Part shown: one piece after another, positions 15,667-23,807 of the stretch
How the letters are laid out: each line of letters begins with the position of its first letter
How positions within the stretch are numbered: position 1 is the stretch's first letter
Origin: an uncultured Muribaculaceae bacterium
GTDB taxonomy: Bacteria; Bacteroidota; Bacteroidia; Bacteroidales; Muribaculaceae
DNA length: 64,000 nt
Direction: 5' to 3'
Assembly: GCA_910586565.1 (NCBI GenBank)
Contig: CAJUIT010000010.1
Span: forward strand, 1 to 64,000
The notes under the pieces: generated by a model
Database searches by the model: none
The model's input: the letters and a program-made list of their open reading frames with translations, nothing else
Told to the model about the DNA's origin: nothing
Made by a program: the position numbers and the translations under genes

Positions 15667-16380
15667 ATGAATTATTATCCCACCGATTCCTACACGCCTC
15701 AATCGCTCGACGCCAAAGTGTCGTCGGTGATGAAAAACGTGTACCTCAAAATGTTCCTCGGTCTGCTCGTCACAGCCCTCGTTTCGTGGATTGTGGCAGC
15801 CACCGCTACCTCCGACACAAGTTTCCTCGTCTACATGGCTCAGCACCGCTGGGTCTACTGGGGTCTTGCCGTTGTTGAAATTGGCCTTGTGATGTGGATT
15901 TCGGCCGGTCTGCACAAAATGAGCTCAGGTCTGGCAACAGGGCTTTTCTTCCTCTTCGCCGTGGTCAACGGCCTCACCCTGTCGATAATCTTCGTGGTCT
16001 ACTCAATCGCCGCCATCTTCAAAACATTCCTCATCACCGCAGGAGTGTTCGGCGCCATGACCATCTACGGCTACTTCACCAACCGCGACCTCACCAAAAT
16101 CGGCACATTCCTCTACATGGCTCTCTTTGGCCTGATTATCCTCGCCATTGTCAACATCTTCTGGGCCAACTCCACAATGGAATGGATTGTGAGCGGCTTG
16201 GGCGTGCTCATCTTCATCGGCCTCACCGCATGGGACACCCAGCGCATCAAGCAGATGGCCTATGCCGACCCGTCGATGGCCAACGGCCGCCTTGCCACCC
16301 TCGGCGCCCTCAGCCTCTACCTCGACTTCATCAACCTCTTCCTCTACCTCCTCCGCTTCTTCGGCGGCAACCGCGACTAA
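15667..16380 (+). CDS. Bax inhibitor-1 / YccA family membrane protein
   Basis: A 237-residue integral membrane protein with about seven hydrophobic helices and the family end motif ITAWDTQRIK-like (LTAWDTQRIKQMAY). Members are pH-sensitive calcium leak channels or modulate FtsH; which applies here is unknown. It acts in the inner membrane. It follows argS in the same direction, with a gap containing ACACTCTGAGCGT (15602-15615), a 13-mer also found at 7192-7205. Confidence 0.92.
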   Translation: MNYYPTDSYTPQSLDAKVSSVMKNVYLKMFLGLLVTALVSWIVAATATSDTSFLVYMAQHRWVYWGLAVVEIGLVMWISAGLHKMSSGLATGLFFLFAVVNGLTLSIIFVVYSIAAIFKTFLITAGVFGAMTIYGYFTNRDLTKIGTFLYMALFGLIILAIVNIFWANSTMEWIVSGLGVLIFIGLTAWDTQRIKQMAYADPSMANGRLATLGALSLYLDFINLFLYLLRFFGGNRD

Positions 16381-16492
16381 CCCCCCGCTTCCCCCGCGCC
16401 CATTCCGGGCGCCCCCATACCCGCAGGCGCAGCTCCCACCCCGGAGCCGCGCCTGCTTCGCTTTCCCCACCCTGCTCCATCCGGCTTGCCGC

Positions 16493-16524
16493 ACGTAGAG
16501 CCGCCATACATGGCGGCTTGTAAC
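16493..16524 (+). repeat. Family A palindromic repeat
   Basis: ACGTAGAGCC, palindrome with ATACAT centre, then CTTGTAAC. Confidence 0.85.
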
Positions 16525-16607
16525 CTCCCCGTCAAATCCGGCACCACATTGGTGTGTCAACAAGTGGGGAGAATAACTTAGTTTAAAGGGAGTTAGATTG
16601 TTTAGAA

Positions 16608-16639
16608 GTTACAAGCCGCCATGTATGGCGGCTCTACGT
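16608..16639 (-). repeat. Family A palindromic repeat
   Basis: Inverted partner of 16493; preceded by TTTAGAA as at 17984. Confidence 0.85.
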
Positions 16640-16702
16640 GCGGCAAAGCCGAATGCAAAGGTTATACTAAAGATGAATGTAGCGATATTTATGGTAAAAA
16701 TG

Positions 16703-17467
16703 TCAAAGGGCTCTGGCCGGGCGGTTGCACAGGGGGATGGTTCGTAGAAACCGTGAGCCTGTGGTTGGGCGGAGTCCGGCACACCGCATGATTCGGACGA
16801 GGGTGTGGGGTGGGCCCTCTCGGGCGGATTCTAATAATGGCGGGGGCGGTTGTGGGGAGGTGTAGGTGATGAATGGGATGATGAGGTAGGTTGTGGAGTT
16901 GCGGAGGATGAGGCGCGGTGAGTGGGCGGGTGTGATGCGCTGCAACTGCAGGGGGAATTTGCGGCCTTTGGGGGTGTCTTGATAGTGGAGGATGACGAGG
17001 CCGCTGCCGACATAGGGGAATATGGCCCGGCAGATTTCCAGGAAGTTGAGGTGGTTCCTACGGAAGGGACTGTAACTGCGGAAGTTCTGCATGTTGAGCA
17101 GCAGGGCGAACTCGGGGTTGCAACCGCGCAGGGAGGAGGGGGTGCGAGGGGAGATGTTCCACAACGCCTTGTGACCGGGGAAGCTGGTGAGGGTGCTACG
17201 GGTTGCCCTCTCGCAGATGATGGCGAGAGTGTTAGGGAGGGAGAGGGAGAGACGGTAGTTGAGATAGCTGCGCAGGATGGGAGTGGAGTCGTGGCTGGGA
17301 GGGTCGATGATGAGGACAGGGGAGGTTGAGGAGGCGCGCTCAAGGCGGGATATGACAATGCGCTCGGCCCGAGAGAGAGGACGGCCGATGAAGCGTGCGA
17401 AGCCGCGGGAGACGGGCATGGGAGGACGCAACGTGATGGGACGGGATGTGGTGATTAGTTTGCGCAT
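16703..17467 (-). CDS. Hypothetical protein, Arg/Ser/Pro-rich
   Basis: Not recognised. The 254-residue frame from the ATG at 17467 reads like a real protein in its middle (GHKALWNISPR, PEFALLLNMQNFRSYSP, LNFLEICRAIFPYVGSG, LVILHYQDTPKGRKFPL), with alternating hydrophobic positions, while its two ends are basic and proline-rich. There is no signal peptide and no clear domain. TATCTTTG on the minus strand at 17475-17482 is a perfect -7 box, which would start transcription at or within a few bases of the ATG; that suggests a nearly leaderless message, or a later start at the Met of PPMPVSRG. The coding strand is unusually C-rich. The gene is bracketed on both sides by family A repeats. Confidence 0.6.
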   Translation of the reverse strand: MRKLITTSRPITLRPPMPVSRGFARFIGRPLSRAERIVISRLERASSTSPVLIIDPPSHDSTPILRSYLNYRLSLSLPNTLAIICERATRSTLTSFPGHKALWNISPRTPSSLRGCNPEFALLLNMQNFRSYSPFRRNHLNFLEICRAIFPYVGSGLVILHYQDTPKGRKFPLQLQRITPAHSPRLILRNSTTYLIIPFITYTSPQPPPPLLESAREGPPHTLVRIMRCAGLRPTTGSRFLRTIPLCNRPARAL

Positions 17468-17474
17468 CAACGCG

Positions 17475-17482
17475 CAAAGATA
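17475..17482 (-). promoter_or_regulatory. -7 element before the hypothetical gene at 16.7 kb
   Basis: TATCTTTG on the minus strand, 7 bp from the ATG at 17467. No good -33 element is visible. Confidence 0.5.
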
Positions 17483-17619
17483 AACGGCGGGATGGTGGGG
17501 AGGAGGCTTAAAAAGAAGAAAAGTTGAGGGGGCAAAAGTTTTCAACTTTTCACGGCACCAAAAAAATGAAGAGTTTTTAGTTTTTAGAGGCTGAGCGGGG
17601 AAGCATTCGGCGCAGCCGC

Positions 17620-17651
17620 ACGTAGAGCCGCCATATATGGCGGCTTGTAAC
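17620..17651 (+). repeat. Family A palindromic repeat
   Basis: Left outer arm of the composite; palindrome centre TATATA. Confidence 0.85.
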
Positions 17652-17691
17652 TTACCCCGTCAAATCGGGTTCCACATCGGTGTGTCAACGA

Positions 17692-17804
17692 GTGGTCGGA
17701 GACCACGGGGTCGTTGGTAACCTCACCATAAAGCCGCCTTGCGCGGCGTTTGGTGGGGACTATATAATCGGGCGTTCAGCGCAACCTTGGAGAGGTGCGA
17801 TGCA
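17692..17804 (+). repeat. Family B three-hairpin repeat
   Basis: GTGGTC-GGA-GACCAC, then CTCACCATA...TTTGGTGGGG with inner stem GCCGCC/GGCG, then the GCAACCTTGGAGAGGTGCG hairpin. Confidence 0.8.
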
Positions 17805-17840
17805 AAGATTATGGGCATTTGATGTTACCGCGGCGGCCAT

Positions 17841-17950
17841 GTCGCACCTCTCCAAGGTTGCGACTGTGGTGCAGGCCCATATCCCCCACCAAACGGCTCC
17901 TCCGGAGCCTGTATGGTGGGGTTACCAACAACCCCGTGGTCTCCGACCAC
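17841..17950 (-). repeat. Family B three-hairpin repeat, inverted
   Basis: Same three hairpins on the minus strand; its inner stem is GGCTCC/GGAGCC rather than GCCGC/GCGGC, so both arms changed together. Confidence 0.8.
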
Positions 17951-17990
17951 TTGTTTTTACGCCACGTGGGGAGAATAACTTATTTTAGAA

Positions 17991-18022
17991 GTTACAAGCC
18001 GCCATATATGGCGGCTCTACGT
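17991..18022 (-). repeat. Family A palindromic repeat
   Basis: Right outer arm of the composite. Confidence 0.85.
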
Positions 18023-18157
18023 GCGGCAAGCCGAATAGAGCATATATGCAGCCGAACGGAGCAAAGAGGCGGCAGGCCGAATGGAGCAAGGTGGGGGGAA
18101 AGCGAAGCAGGCGCGGCTCCGGGGGGAGCTGCGCCTGCGGGTATGGGGGGTGCGGGG

Positions 18158-20548
18158 TTAGCGCACTACGATTTTGGATACTGAGGTGCCCTGACGGCGC
18201 ACGTAGATGCCGGCGGGGAGGGGCTCGGCGATGCGGATGCCCTGGAGGTTGTAGTATTCAACGGGGGCTGCGGCATTGTCGCCGGCAACTGTGGAAACTC
18301 CGGAGGTTGCCTTGAGGGCGATGCGGTAGTTCTGGTTGCCGTTGTTATCCCAGTCGTTGCCGGTGTTGGTTACGAAGCTGATGTAGGAAGCGGCCTGCTC
18401 GGGATTGTTGAAGGGACCGATTTTCACTTCGAGCTCGTTGTTGGCGTTGCGGTAGAAGGGTGTGCGGGCAGCTTTGCCGTCGGAGTGATACTGCGAGCCT
18501 TCGGGGAGGTAGGCTTCCACGGGTTTCTCGTAGTTGTTTACACCCCAGTGGAGGATGATGCCGTCGCGGCCGTTGGGGGCTGTGATGGTGATAACATCGT
18601 CGACGGTGGGTTCGACGGGAGAGATTTTGTAGGAGCCGACAGTTGAGACAACGTCGTCGTCGCCTCCGCCACCACCGATGGTGCTGTTGCCGTCGCCAAC
18701 CCACACATGCAGAATCATTGAGCGGCTAACGTTGCCTTTGTTATCCTCGGCTTCAACATAGTAGTCGAGCAGCACGTTTTTCTGACCGGTGATTTTTGCT
18801 GAATATTCGTCGGCCTTGACCTGGGGCTTGGGATTTGTGAGCGACACGATGGTTTGGGGAGTCATCTCCACCTCCTGCCATTCACCAACTTCATCGCCGC
18901 CGGCGTAGGTTTCGTTCTGATTCGACGACAGGGGGTTTACACCGTCCTTGTCGACGCGATATTTGAGTTTCACCGATTTGAGGCCGCTAAGGTCGTAGAC
19001 ATAGCTCCACACGGTGAAGTCGGAGGGCTGAACCACTTCCCACTCGGTTGTGCCAGGGTTGTAGGGCTCGCGCTGGGGATGGTAGATTGAGGGGCCTGTG
19101 AGGTCGGTGCCCGAGGCTACTGTGGATGCAACCTTGCCGATAGCGAGGTTGGCGGCAGTTGCGGGCTTGGAGTCCCAGTTCTCGGTGCCGTCCCAATACC
19201 AGTAGCAGCTTGTCTCGCCACACATGAGGTCGTCCCATGCTGCTTTCACGTCGGCAGCGTCAGGAGCAATCTGAGCGGCAGTCTTAACGTGGTTGGAAGC
19301 TGCGGTGATGATGCCCCAGCTGTTGTGGTCGGGGCTGTAGGGGTCGGTAGCGCCGGGATATGTGCCTTTGTCGCCGTTCCATTTGAGGAATTCGGGGTCG
19401 GCGCCGGCACCCCACCAGCTTCCCGATTCAACATGAATGACGTCGTCGTCGGCAGGGGGGAATTCGTCGAGATAGTCCTGGATTGTGGTGCAGGCGAAGC
19501 GGTCGGGGTTATCCTTGAGCCAGTCAACGAAATTCTGGAAGTTTGAGCCGTAGTAGCTTGCCGAACCACCGCCGTGGTTGTCACCGTCGTGGTGGAGGAC
19601 CACCAGGATGGGGTGTTCGGGGTCGGTATTGAAGCTTTCGAGCTGGCTGATGCACTTTTCATACTGGAGCGCGCCGAAGCCGCCGCGGCCATCTTCGTTG
19701 CCGAACACCAGCGATGTGGGCACGGCAATCATTTTGTATTCGCTGCCGGTGGCGGGGTCGACATATTTCATCCAGTGGGGACGGTGACCCCATCCGGCCG
19801 AAATCTGCCCGGGGCAGTAGAGGCCGTCGATATGAGTCCAGTCGGCGGGGTTTTCGTTGAGCACATCGGCCTTGTTGGGTTCAACCATCGAGAAACCTTT
19901 AATCCAGGGGTAGTCGATAGCGGTGCGGTCGAAGTGGGAGTTGTCGACCATAGCCCATTCAATCCCTTCGTTAACGAGTGCGGGAATCATGTGTTCCTCG
20001 AAAGCGTTTTCGGGAGGGAAGATACCTTTTGAGTAGGGCATGCCGGGGAAGTTCTCGCTGAAGCATTCGCGGTGTTTGCGAATCTGGCGCATGGCATCCT
20101 CACCATCAATGAGTGCCATGAGGGGGTGATAGTAGCCGAAAGCCACCATATCGAGACGCTGGTTACCGAGCGCTGTTTTCTTTGAAATCATGTCGGTCCA
20201 GTTCTTTTTCCAGTTGGAATAGCCTTTGCCGGCGTTCTCAAGCACATTGAGGTTCTCGACCAGAGAGCCGGAGAACGACACCTGCGCGCCACCGGGGAGA
20301 TCGGCTGCAATGAGTTTGTTAACGGCGCTTGCGGGCCATGAGGTATAGGCTCCGGTGCGCGACATGAACACGTCGTTGATGAGGGGATAGCTCAATTCGC
20401 CGCTTTTGTCGGTTTCAAGCACGTTTTCGCCGGGTGTGTAGATTGGCTGGTGCATGTGCCATTGGAACGCAATGTAGATTTTGGGCGTTGCAGCAACCGC
20501 ACCCATTGCGCAGGCCAACAGCCCCGCAGCCACAAACAGTTTCTTCAT
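18158..20548 (-). CDS. Secreted GH57-family glycoside hydrolase with starch-binding-like module
   Basis: A probable alpha-glucan-degrading or -transferring enzyme outside the cytoplasm. The 796-residue protein has a signal peptide (1-20), WHMHQ at 30-34 (GH57 motif 1), GYYHPLM at 139-144, GIFPPE with likely nucleophile Glu180, and VLHHDGDNHGG further on. Around residues 640-760 lies an immunoglobulin-like stretch (PTVDDVITITAPNG, LHWGVNNYEKP) like CBM25/26 starch-binding modules. The end, YYNLQGIRIAEPLPAGIYVRR then KIVVR, resembles C-terminal sorting domains used by type IX secretion. Export by T9SS is an inference supported by porV and porZ in the window. Confidence 0.88.
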   Translation of the reverse strand: MKKLFVAAGLLACAMGAVAATPKIYIAFQWHMHQPIYTPGENVLETDKSGELSYPLINDVFMSRTGAYTSWPASAVNKLIAADLPGGAQVSFSGSLVENLNVLENAGKGYSNWKKNWTDMISKKTALGNQRLDMVAFGYYHPLMALIDGEDAMRQIRKHRECFSENFPGMPYSKGIFPPENAFEEHMIPALVNEGIEWAMVDNSHFDRTAIDYPWIKGFSMVEPNKADVLNENPADWTHIDGLYCPGQISAGWGHRPHWMKYVDPATGSEYKMIAVPTSLVFGNEDGRGGFGALQYEKCISQLESFNTDPEHPILVVLHHDGDNHGGGSASYYGSNFQNFVDWLKDNPDRFACTTIQDYLDEFPPADDDVIHVESGSWWGAGADPEFLKWNGDKGTYPGATDPYSPDHNSWGIITAASNHVKTAAQIAPDAADVKAAWDDLMCGETSCYWYWDGTENWDSKPATAANLAIGKVASTVASGTDLTGPSIYHPQREPYNPGTTEWEVVQPSDFTVWSYVYDLSGLKSVKLKYRVDKDGVNPLSSNQNETYAGGDEVGEWQEVEMTPQTIVSLTNPKPQVKADEYSAKITGQKNVLLDYYVEAEDNKGNVSRSMILHVWVGDGNSTIGGGGGDDDVVSTVGSYKISPVEPTVDDVITITAPNGRDGIILHWGVNNYEKPVEAYLPEGSQYHSDGKAARTPFYRNANNELEVKIGPFNNPEQAASYISFVTNTGNDWDNNGNQNYRIALKATSGVSTVAGDNAAAPVEYYNLQGIRIAEPLPAGIYVRRQGTSVSKIVVR

Positions 20549-20688
20549 GATAGAAAAAATGATGGTTTTAGATGATGGTTTAGATAATATAAGAAGATGA
20601 TAATCACCCGTAAAATTAGTAAAAATCCGCTAAAAAACAAGCAACTATGTTCAATTATAATGCAAAAGAGTAGAAGCGGAGCGGTGTG

Positions 20689-20721
20689 GCTACAATCGGC
20701 GGCCTCCGCACGCCAGCTGCG
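20689..20721 (+). repeat. Family D fragment
   Basis: GCTACAATCGGCGGCCTCCG and CACGCC match the flank of family D copies at 1041-1150 and 2317-2430. Confidence 0.5.
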
Positions 20722-20760
20722 CGAGAGATTCCCGAGAGCACCCTCCATGCTTAGACGCAA

Positions 20761-20795
20761 AAGGCGGTGTGCCATGAATTTTGACACACCGCCTT
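20761..20795 (-). terminator. Terminator after the outer-membrane-type protein gene
   Basis: AAGGCGGTGTG (20761-20771) pairs with CACACCGCCTT (20785-20795). Member of the GGTGTGTCAAAAT hairpin family. Confidence 0.8.
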
Positions 20796-20818
20796 AGTAG
20801 AATTCAGAGAGGTTTCGA

Positions 20819-21565
20819 TTAGAAAATCTTGCCTGAGAGGGTGAATTTGAGCACGGGCCAAACGGTGAAGTGGTCCATGATTTTCTGGAAATCGTCGTCG
20901 TTATCTTCAACAACCTTGCGCATTTCGTCGTCGCTGAGGCCGTCGGCATACACTTTGGGCTTGCCCTGGAACTGAACGCCGAGCTCCACACCGAAGTTAA
21001 TTCGGCGGTTGGGAACGGGACGACCCCAACCGATGCCGAGGTAGGGACGGAAGGAGTTGACCTTCAGGCCACCTTTGATGTTACCATCCTTATCCATAGG
21101 GATGCGGTAGTCGCCGATGAGAACGCCGAGGTTGCCGCTGTTCTGTGCATAATCTTCGCTGTGTCCTGAAATCTTGATGAGGTCCTTGCCGCCGAAGTAG
21201 GCACCGGCAGCAACGTAGAAGCTACCTACGGGGAAGGGGTAAACGTTGAAAATCAAGGAGCCCTGAACGCGCTTGAACGAGGCTTCAACTTCCATTGTGG
21301 GGTCGCTCACGTAGTTTGACCAATATCCGTAGCCGTCAACATCCACGTCGACATCGGTGTGGAATTTGAAACCGGGCATCACGGAAAGACCGAGACGTGC
21401 CTGCACAAAACGTGTGATGGGGGTTGATACTTCAAAGCCGATACCGTTGGTGCTCACGTTGAGGTCAACACCGAGATGGTTGGCGATTCCGGCTTTTTCC
21501 AAACCGATGGCCGAGCTCGAAAGTGTGCCCAACACAACGGCGATAGCAAGTAGGAATTTTTTCAT
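20819..21565 (-). CDS. Probable outer membrane beta-barrel protein
   Basis: Not recognised by name. The 248-residue protein has a signal peptide (MKKFLLAIAVVLGTLSSSAIG) and alternating beta-strand segments such as FVQARLGLSVMPGFKF, GSLIFNVYPFPVGSFYVAAGAYFGG-type runs and PYLGIGWGRP. It ends in SGKIF with a terminal aromatic, as in outer membrane barrels inserted by Bam. Repeated DVDVDVDGYGY gives an acidic loop. It is probably a small barrel of unknown role. It is monocistronic, with a terminator 24 bp downstream. Confidence 0.72.
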   Translation of the reverse strand: MKKFLLAIAVVLGTLSSSAIGLEKAGIANHLGVDLNVSTNGIGFEVSTPITRFVQARLGLSVMPGFKFHTDVDVDVDGYGYWSNYVSDPTMEVEASFKRVQGSLIFNVYPFPVGSFYVAAGAYFGGKDLIKISGHSEDYAQNSGNLGVLIGDYRIPMDKDGNIKGGLKVNSFRPYLGIGWGRPVPNRRINFGVELGVQFQGKPKVYADGLSDDEMRKVVEDNDDDFQKIMDHFTVWPVLKFTLSGKIF

Positions 21566-21741
21566 CGCTTGTTTTTAAAAGTGTGTTTGAAATTTATGAT
21601 TGGTTGTGTTTTTTATCGGAGATAAAAGTGAACGGGGTGTTTCACATAGTTTCCACAAAATTAGCAATTAAATCGGATACAAGCAAATGGGAGGGGAGAA
21701 GGCAGAAGCAAGAAGTCAGAAATCAGAAGGGAGGGGGAAGC

Positions 21742-21768
21742 ACGTAGAGCCGCCATATATGGCGGCTT
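21742..21768 (+). repeat. Family A palindromic repeat
   Basis: ACGTAGAGCCGCCATATATG then GCGGCTTG; the TAAC end is absent. Confidence 0.8.
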
Positions 21769-21789
21769 GGGATGGAAGGGGTGAATTAA

Positions 21790-21842
21790 GGGTCTTTAAG
21801 GACTTTAGGGACTTTAGGGACCTTAAGGACTTTAAAGACCCT
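21790..21842. repeat. TTTAGGGAC tandem repeat inside a hairpin
   Basis: Units of 9 bp (CTTTAAGGA, CTTTAGGGA, CTTTAGGGA, CCTTAAGGA) lie between GGGTCTTTA and TAAAGACCC, which can pair. The TTTAAGGACTTT motif recurs in the hairpin at 59361-59400. Confidence 0.75.
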
Positions 21843-21902
21843 ACCAATCGAATTTCTGACTGCTGACTTCTCGCTTCTGACTTCTTTCTACGCAGATAAG
21901 GG

Positions 21903-21927
21903 AGCGCCTTTTTGAAGCGCTCCCTCT
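21903..21927 (-). terminator. secG terminator
   Basis: AGGGAGCGC and GCGCTCCCT around a short loop, 30 bp downstream of the secG stop on the minus strand. Confidence 0.7.
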
Positions 21928-21956
21928 CTGTGGGATTATAATGTGTTGATGACGGC

Positions 21957-22364
21957 TTATTCGGCAGCTGTTTCAGCGGCGGGTGCCTCCTCGGTTGCGG
22001 GGGCTTCGGCTGCATCGGCTGCAGGAGCTTCCTCAGCGGCTGCTTCAGCGGCGGGTGCCTGAACGGGGGTGTTGTACTCGGTGCCGGTAACGGTTTGAAC
22101 TTCGTTCACGGGCTTAACGCGTGAACCGCTCTGAACCATTGTGCGGGGCATAACGAAAACCGAGATGATGGCGAGAACGCCGATGATAGCGGCGAGAGTC
22201 CAGGTTGCTTTCTCAATAAAATCGTTGGTGCGACGAACGCCCATAATCTGGTTGGAGCCGGCAAATGACGACGACAAACCGCCACCTTTCGACTTCTGAA
22301 CGAGCACTACGATGATGAGAAGAATTGATACTAAAACAGTGAGGATGATAATGAGCGTGTACAT
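21957..22364 (-). CDS. secG: Protein translocase subunit SecG
   Basis: A small inner membrane subunit of the SecYEG channel. The 135-residue protein has two transmembrane helices (about 2-22 and 53-73) joined by the SecG loop LVQKSKGGGLSSSFAGSNQIMG, then an Ala/Glu/Pro-rich cytoplasmic or periplasmic tail from about residue 100, which is longer than in Escherichia coli SecG but common in Bacteroidota. It is the last gene of the acyltransferase, sigma-54 regulator, lptE, TPR-like, secG cluster. Confidence 0.93.
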   Translation of the reverse strand: MYTLIIILTVLVSILLIIVVLVQKSKGGGLSSSFAGSNQIMGVRRTNDFIEKATWTLAAIIGVLAIISVFVMPRTMVQSGSRVKPVNEVQTVTGTEYNTPVQAPAAEAAAEEAPAADAAEAPATEEAPAAETAAE

Positions 22365-22395
22365 TTTTTATTTAGTATATGCTATTTCGTTGTTG

Positions 22396-23217
22396 TTATT
22401 CGGGTTGAACAGCGCTGTCGGTGCGCTTTCTGCGATAGCTTTCGGCAAGCATCAGTTTGCGAAGAAACCGCAATTGGTCTGCAAAGTAAGCATTTTTTTC
22501 GGGAAACGCCAAACTTAAACGGTTAAGAATTTCATAGGCACGCTCATAGCGGCGTGTTTTGATGTAGATTTTGGCAAGACTTTCGCTAAGGAGGGTGTTT
22601 TCGGGGGGTGTTTCGGGCGTCTTGACTGCCGTTTTCACGCGCTGTTTGGGAGCGGCCGGGGCTGCCTGGGTGGTGTCGGCATCGGCTGTTTCGTGGGGGA
22701 GCTTGTCGCCATGCCCTGAGCCCTCCCCTTTCACTGAAAGGATGAAGCGGTTGATGCGGTCGTCGCGCGAGTTTCCGGTTGGAGCGGCATCGGGGAGGGA
22801 GTTTTCCTCATCACGTGCAAGCTGCTGCGAATAGTCGGCCACCGGGTTGAAAATGAGCCGTTCAAGAATTTCGGTTTCACCTTCGTCGGAGGGGCCGTAA
22901 GTTGCGAGGAATTTGTCGATGGCCTGTTGGGTGGTGGAAACGGCTTTTGTTGGAGCCGGGGGGTAGAAGTTGTCGAAACGGTCGCCATCGGGTTCAACGA
23001 GGCGCTCGGCCATTTCATGGCTGCCTGTGGCGAGCGCTATAGCTGCCCCGAGCTCACGACGTTGCGACGGAGTGAGCGATTTTTTGTCGCGTAAAGCCAT
23101 GAGGTCAACAGCCTTGAAGAACGGATAGCGTTCCTTAAGGCTTCTGAGCCAATTTTCATCGGGGATGAAATTCTCATCGTTGATGAGAGCGAGAAGTTTT
23201 TCGGCGTCGGAATTCAT
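22396..23217 (-). CDS. TPR-like protein of unknown function
   Basis: I do not recognise a named function. The 273-residue protein is predicted soluble, without a signal peptide; its C-terminal part (LSESLAKIYIKTRRYERAYEILNRLSLAFPEKNAYFADQLRFLRK region) reads as a tetratricopeptide-like pair, and its middle is low complexity, with Thr, Ala and Pro. The position between lptE and secG is conserved in Bacteroidetes as I recall, which points to an envelope-related role. The gaps to lptE (30 bp) and secG (31 bp) fit one operon. Confidence 0.72.
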   Translation of the reverse strand: MNSDAEKLLALINDENFIPDENWLRSLKERYPFFKAVDLMALRDKKSLTPSQRRELGAAIALATGSHEMAERLVEPDGDRFDNFYPPAPTKAVSTTQQAIDKFLATYGPSDEGETEILERLIFNPVADYSQQLARDEENSLPDAAPTGNSRDDRINRFILSVKGEGSGHGDKLPHETADADTTQAAPAAPKQRVKTAVKTPETPPENTLLSESLAKIYIKTRRYERAYEILNRLSLAFPEKNAYFADQLRFLRKLMLAESYRRKRTDSAVQPE

Positions 23218-23247
23218 GGCGTTTTATGTTCTGAGGCTCCCTCTCGG

Positions 23248-23769
23248 TTACCAGTTACCGAGAGTGGCATTGAAAATGAGTTCGACAAGCTCTTTGGATA
23301 TTTCCTGACAGAGCTGTTCCTGCACATCGGTGAGCATCTGCGATGCGTCGAAATCACGATAGGCCGAGAAGGTTTGGTTGAGGTCGTTGGCATCGTTTTT
23401 GGCATCGGTGTATTTCACCCTCACAGTGATGGTGAGGCGTGTTTTCGATGCGTAGGCATCCTCGGTAACAGCCTGTGGGGTGAGGTTGTAGCCGGTGATT
23501 TCACCTTCGAGGTCGAGGTCGGAGGCTGTGTCGACCGTTGTGAGACGTGTGTTGCGGGTTATATAGTCGAGCAATTCGTTTTCAAAAGTCTGCTGCAGCG
23601 GTGAATAAACCAAAGCCGCGCGGATGGGGAACTCACCCACATGAATGGTGCGGTAAACGCTGTAGTCGAGAGCGGCACCGTTGAGTTTATAGCTTATGCG
23701 GCAGCTCTGCGGCACGGCGAGCATTGCCACGAAAGCCAACACACATATTATTCTGTTGATTACTGACAT
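23248..23769 (-). CDS. lptE: LPS assembly lipoprotein LptE-like
   Basis: LptE plugs the LptD barrel that inserts lipopolysaccharide in the outer membrane. The 173-residue protein starts at the ATG at 23769 with a lipoprotein signal (ending AVPQSC, Cys23), then ISYKLNGAALDYSVYRTIHV and a helix-strand arrangement around SPLQQTFENELLDYITRNTRL that fits the LptE family. An upstream ATG at 23811 overlaps the stop of the sigma-54 regulator (ATGA), so a 14-residue longer product is possible, and coupling between the genes is likely. Confidence 0.85.
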   Translation of the reverse strand: MSVINRIICVLAFVAMLAVPQSCRISYKLNGAALDYSVYRTIHVGEFPIRAALVYSPLQQTFENELLDYITRNTRLTTVDTASDLDLEGEITGYNLTPQAVTEDAYASKTRLTITVRVKYTDAKNDANDLNQTFSAYRDFDASQMLTDVQEQLCQEISKELVELIFNATLGNW

Positions 23770-23807
23770 CGGTTGAGTTTGAATTTTTTGTGGGGTGAAA
23801 CTGTTGC

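Larger units (their letters stand above)
16381..16702. other. Gene-free stretch with a composite repeat
   Basis: C-rich DNA, then family A direct (16493-16524), a spacer with GTCAAATC...CCACATTGGTGTGTCAAC (family F, 16526-16566), the junction GTGGGGAGAATAACTTA, and family A inverted (16608-16639). No gene supported. Confidence 0.7.
17483..18157. other. Gene-free stretch with a nested inverted repeat composite
   Basis: In order: AT-rich DNA, family A direct (17620-17651), family F (17653-17693), family B direct (17692-17804), about 35 bp unique, family B inverted (17841-17950), the junction GTGGGGAGAATAACTTA, family A inverted (17991-18022), then GC-rich DNA up to the GH57 stop. No gene supported. 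Confidence 0.75.
21566..21956. other. Gene-free stretch with inverted heptad arms
   Basis: Promoter region for the barrel gene near 21566, then heptad repeats (21697-21730), family A (21742-21768), a TTTAGGGAC tandem inside a hairpin (21790-21842), inverted heptads (21852-21888) and the secG terminator (21903-21927). No gene supported. Confidence 0.7.

Noticed and set aside
16831..17358. Alternative frame over the hypothetical gene at 16.7 kb
   Set aside because: Product is low-complexity Ser/Pro/Thr; the 254-residue frame is more protein-like and has a promoter box before its start.
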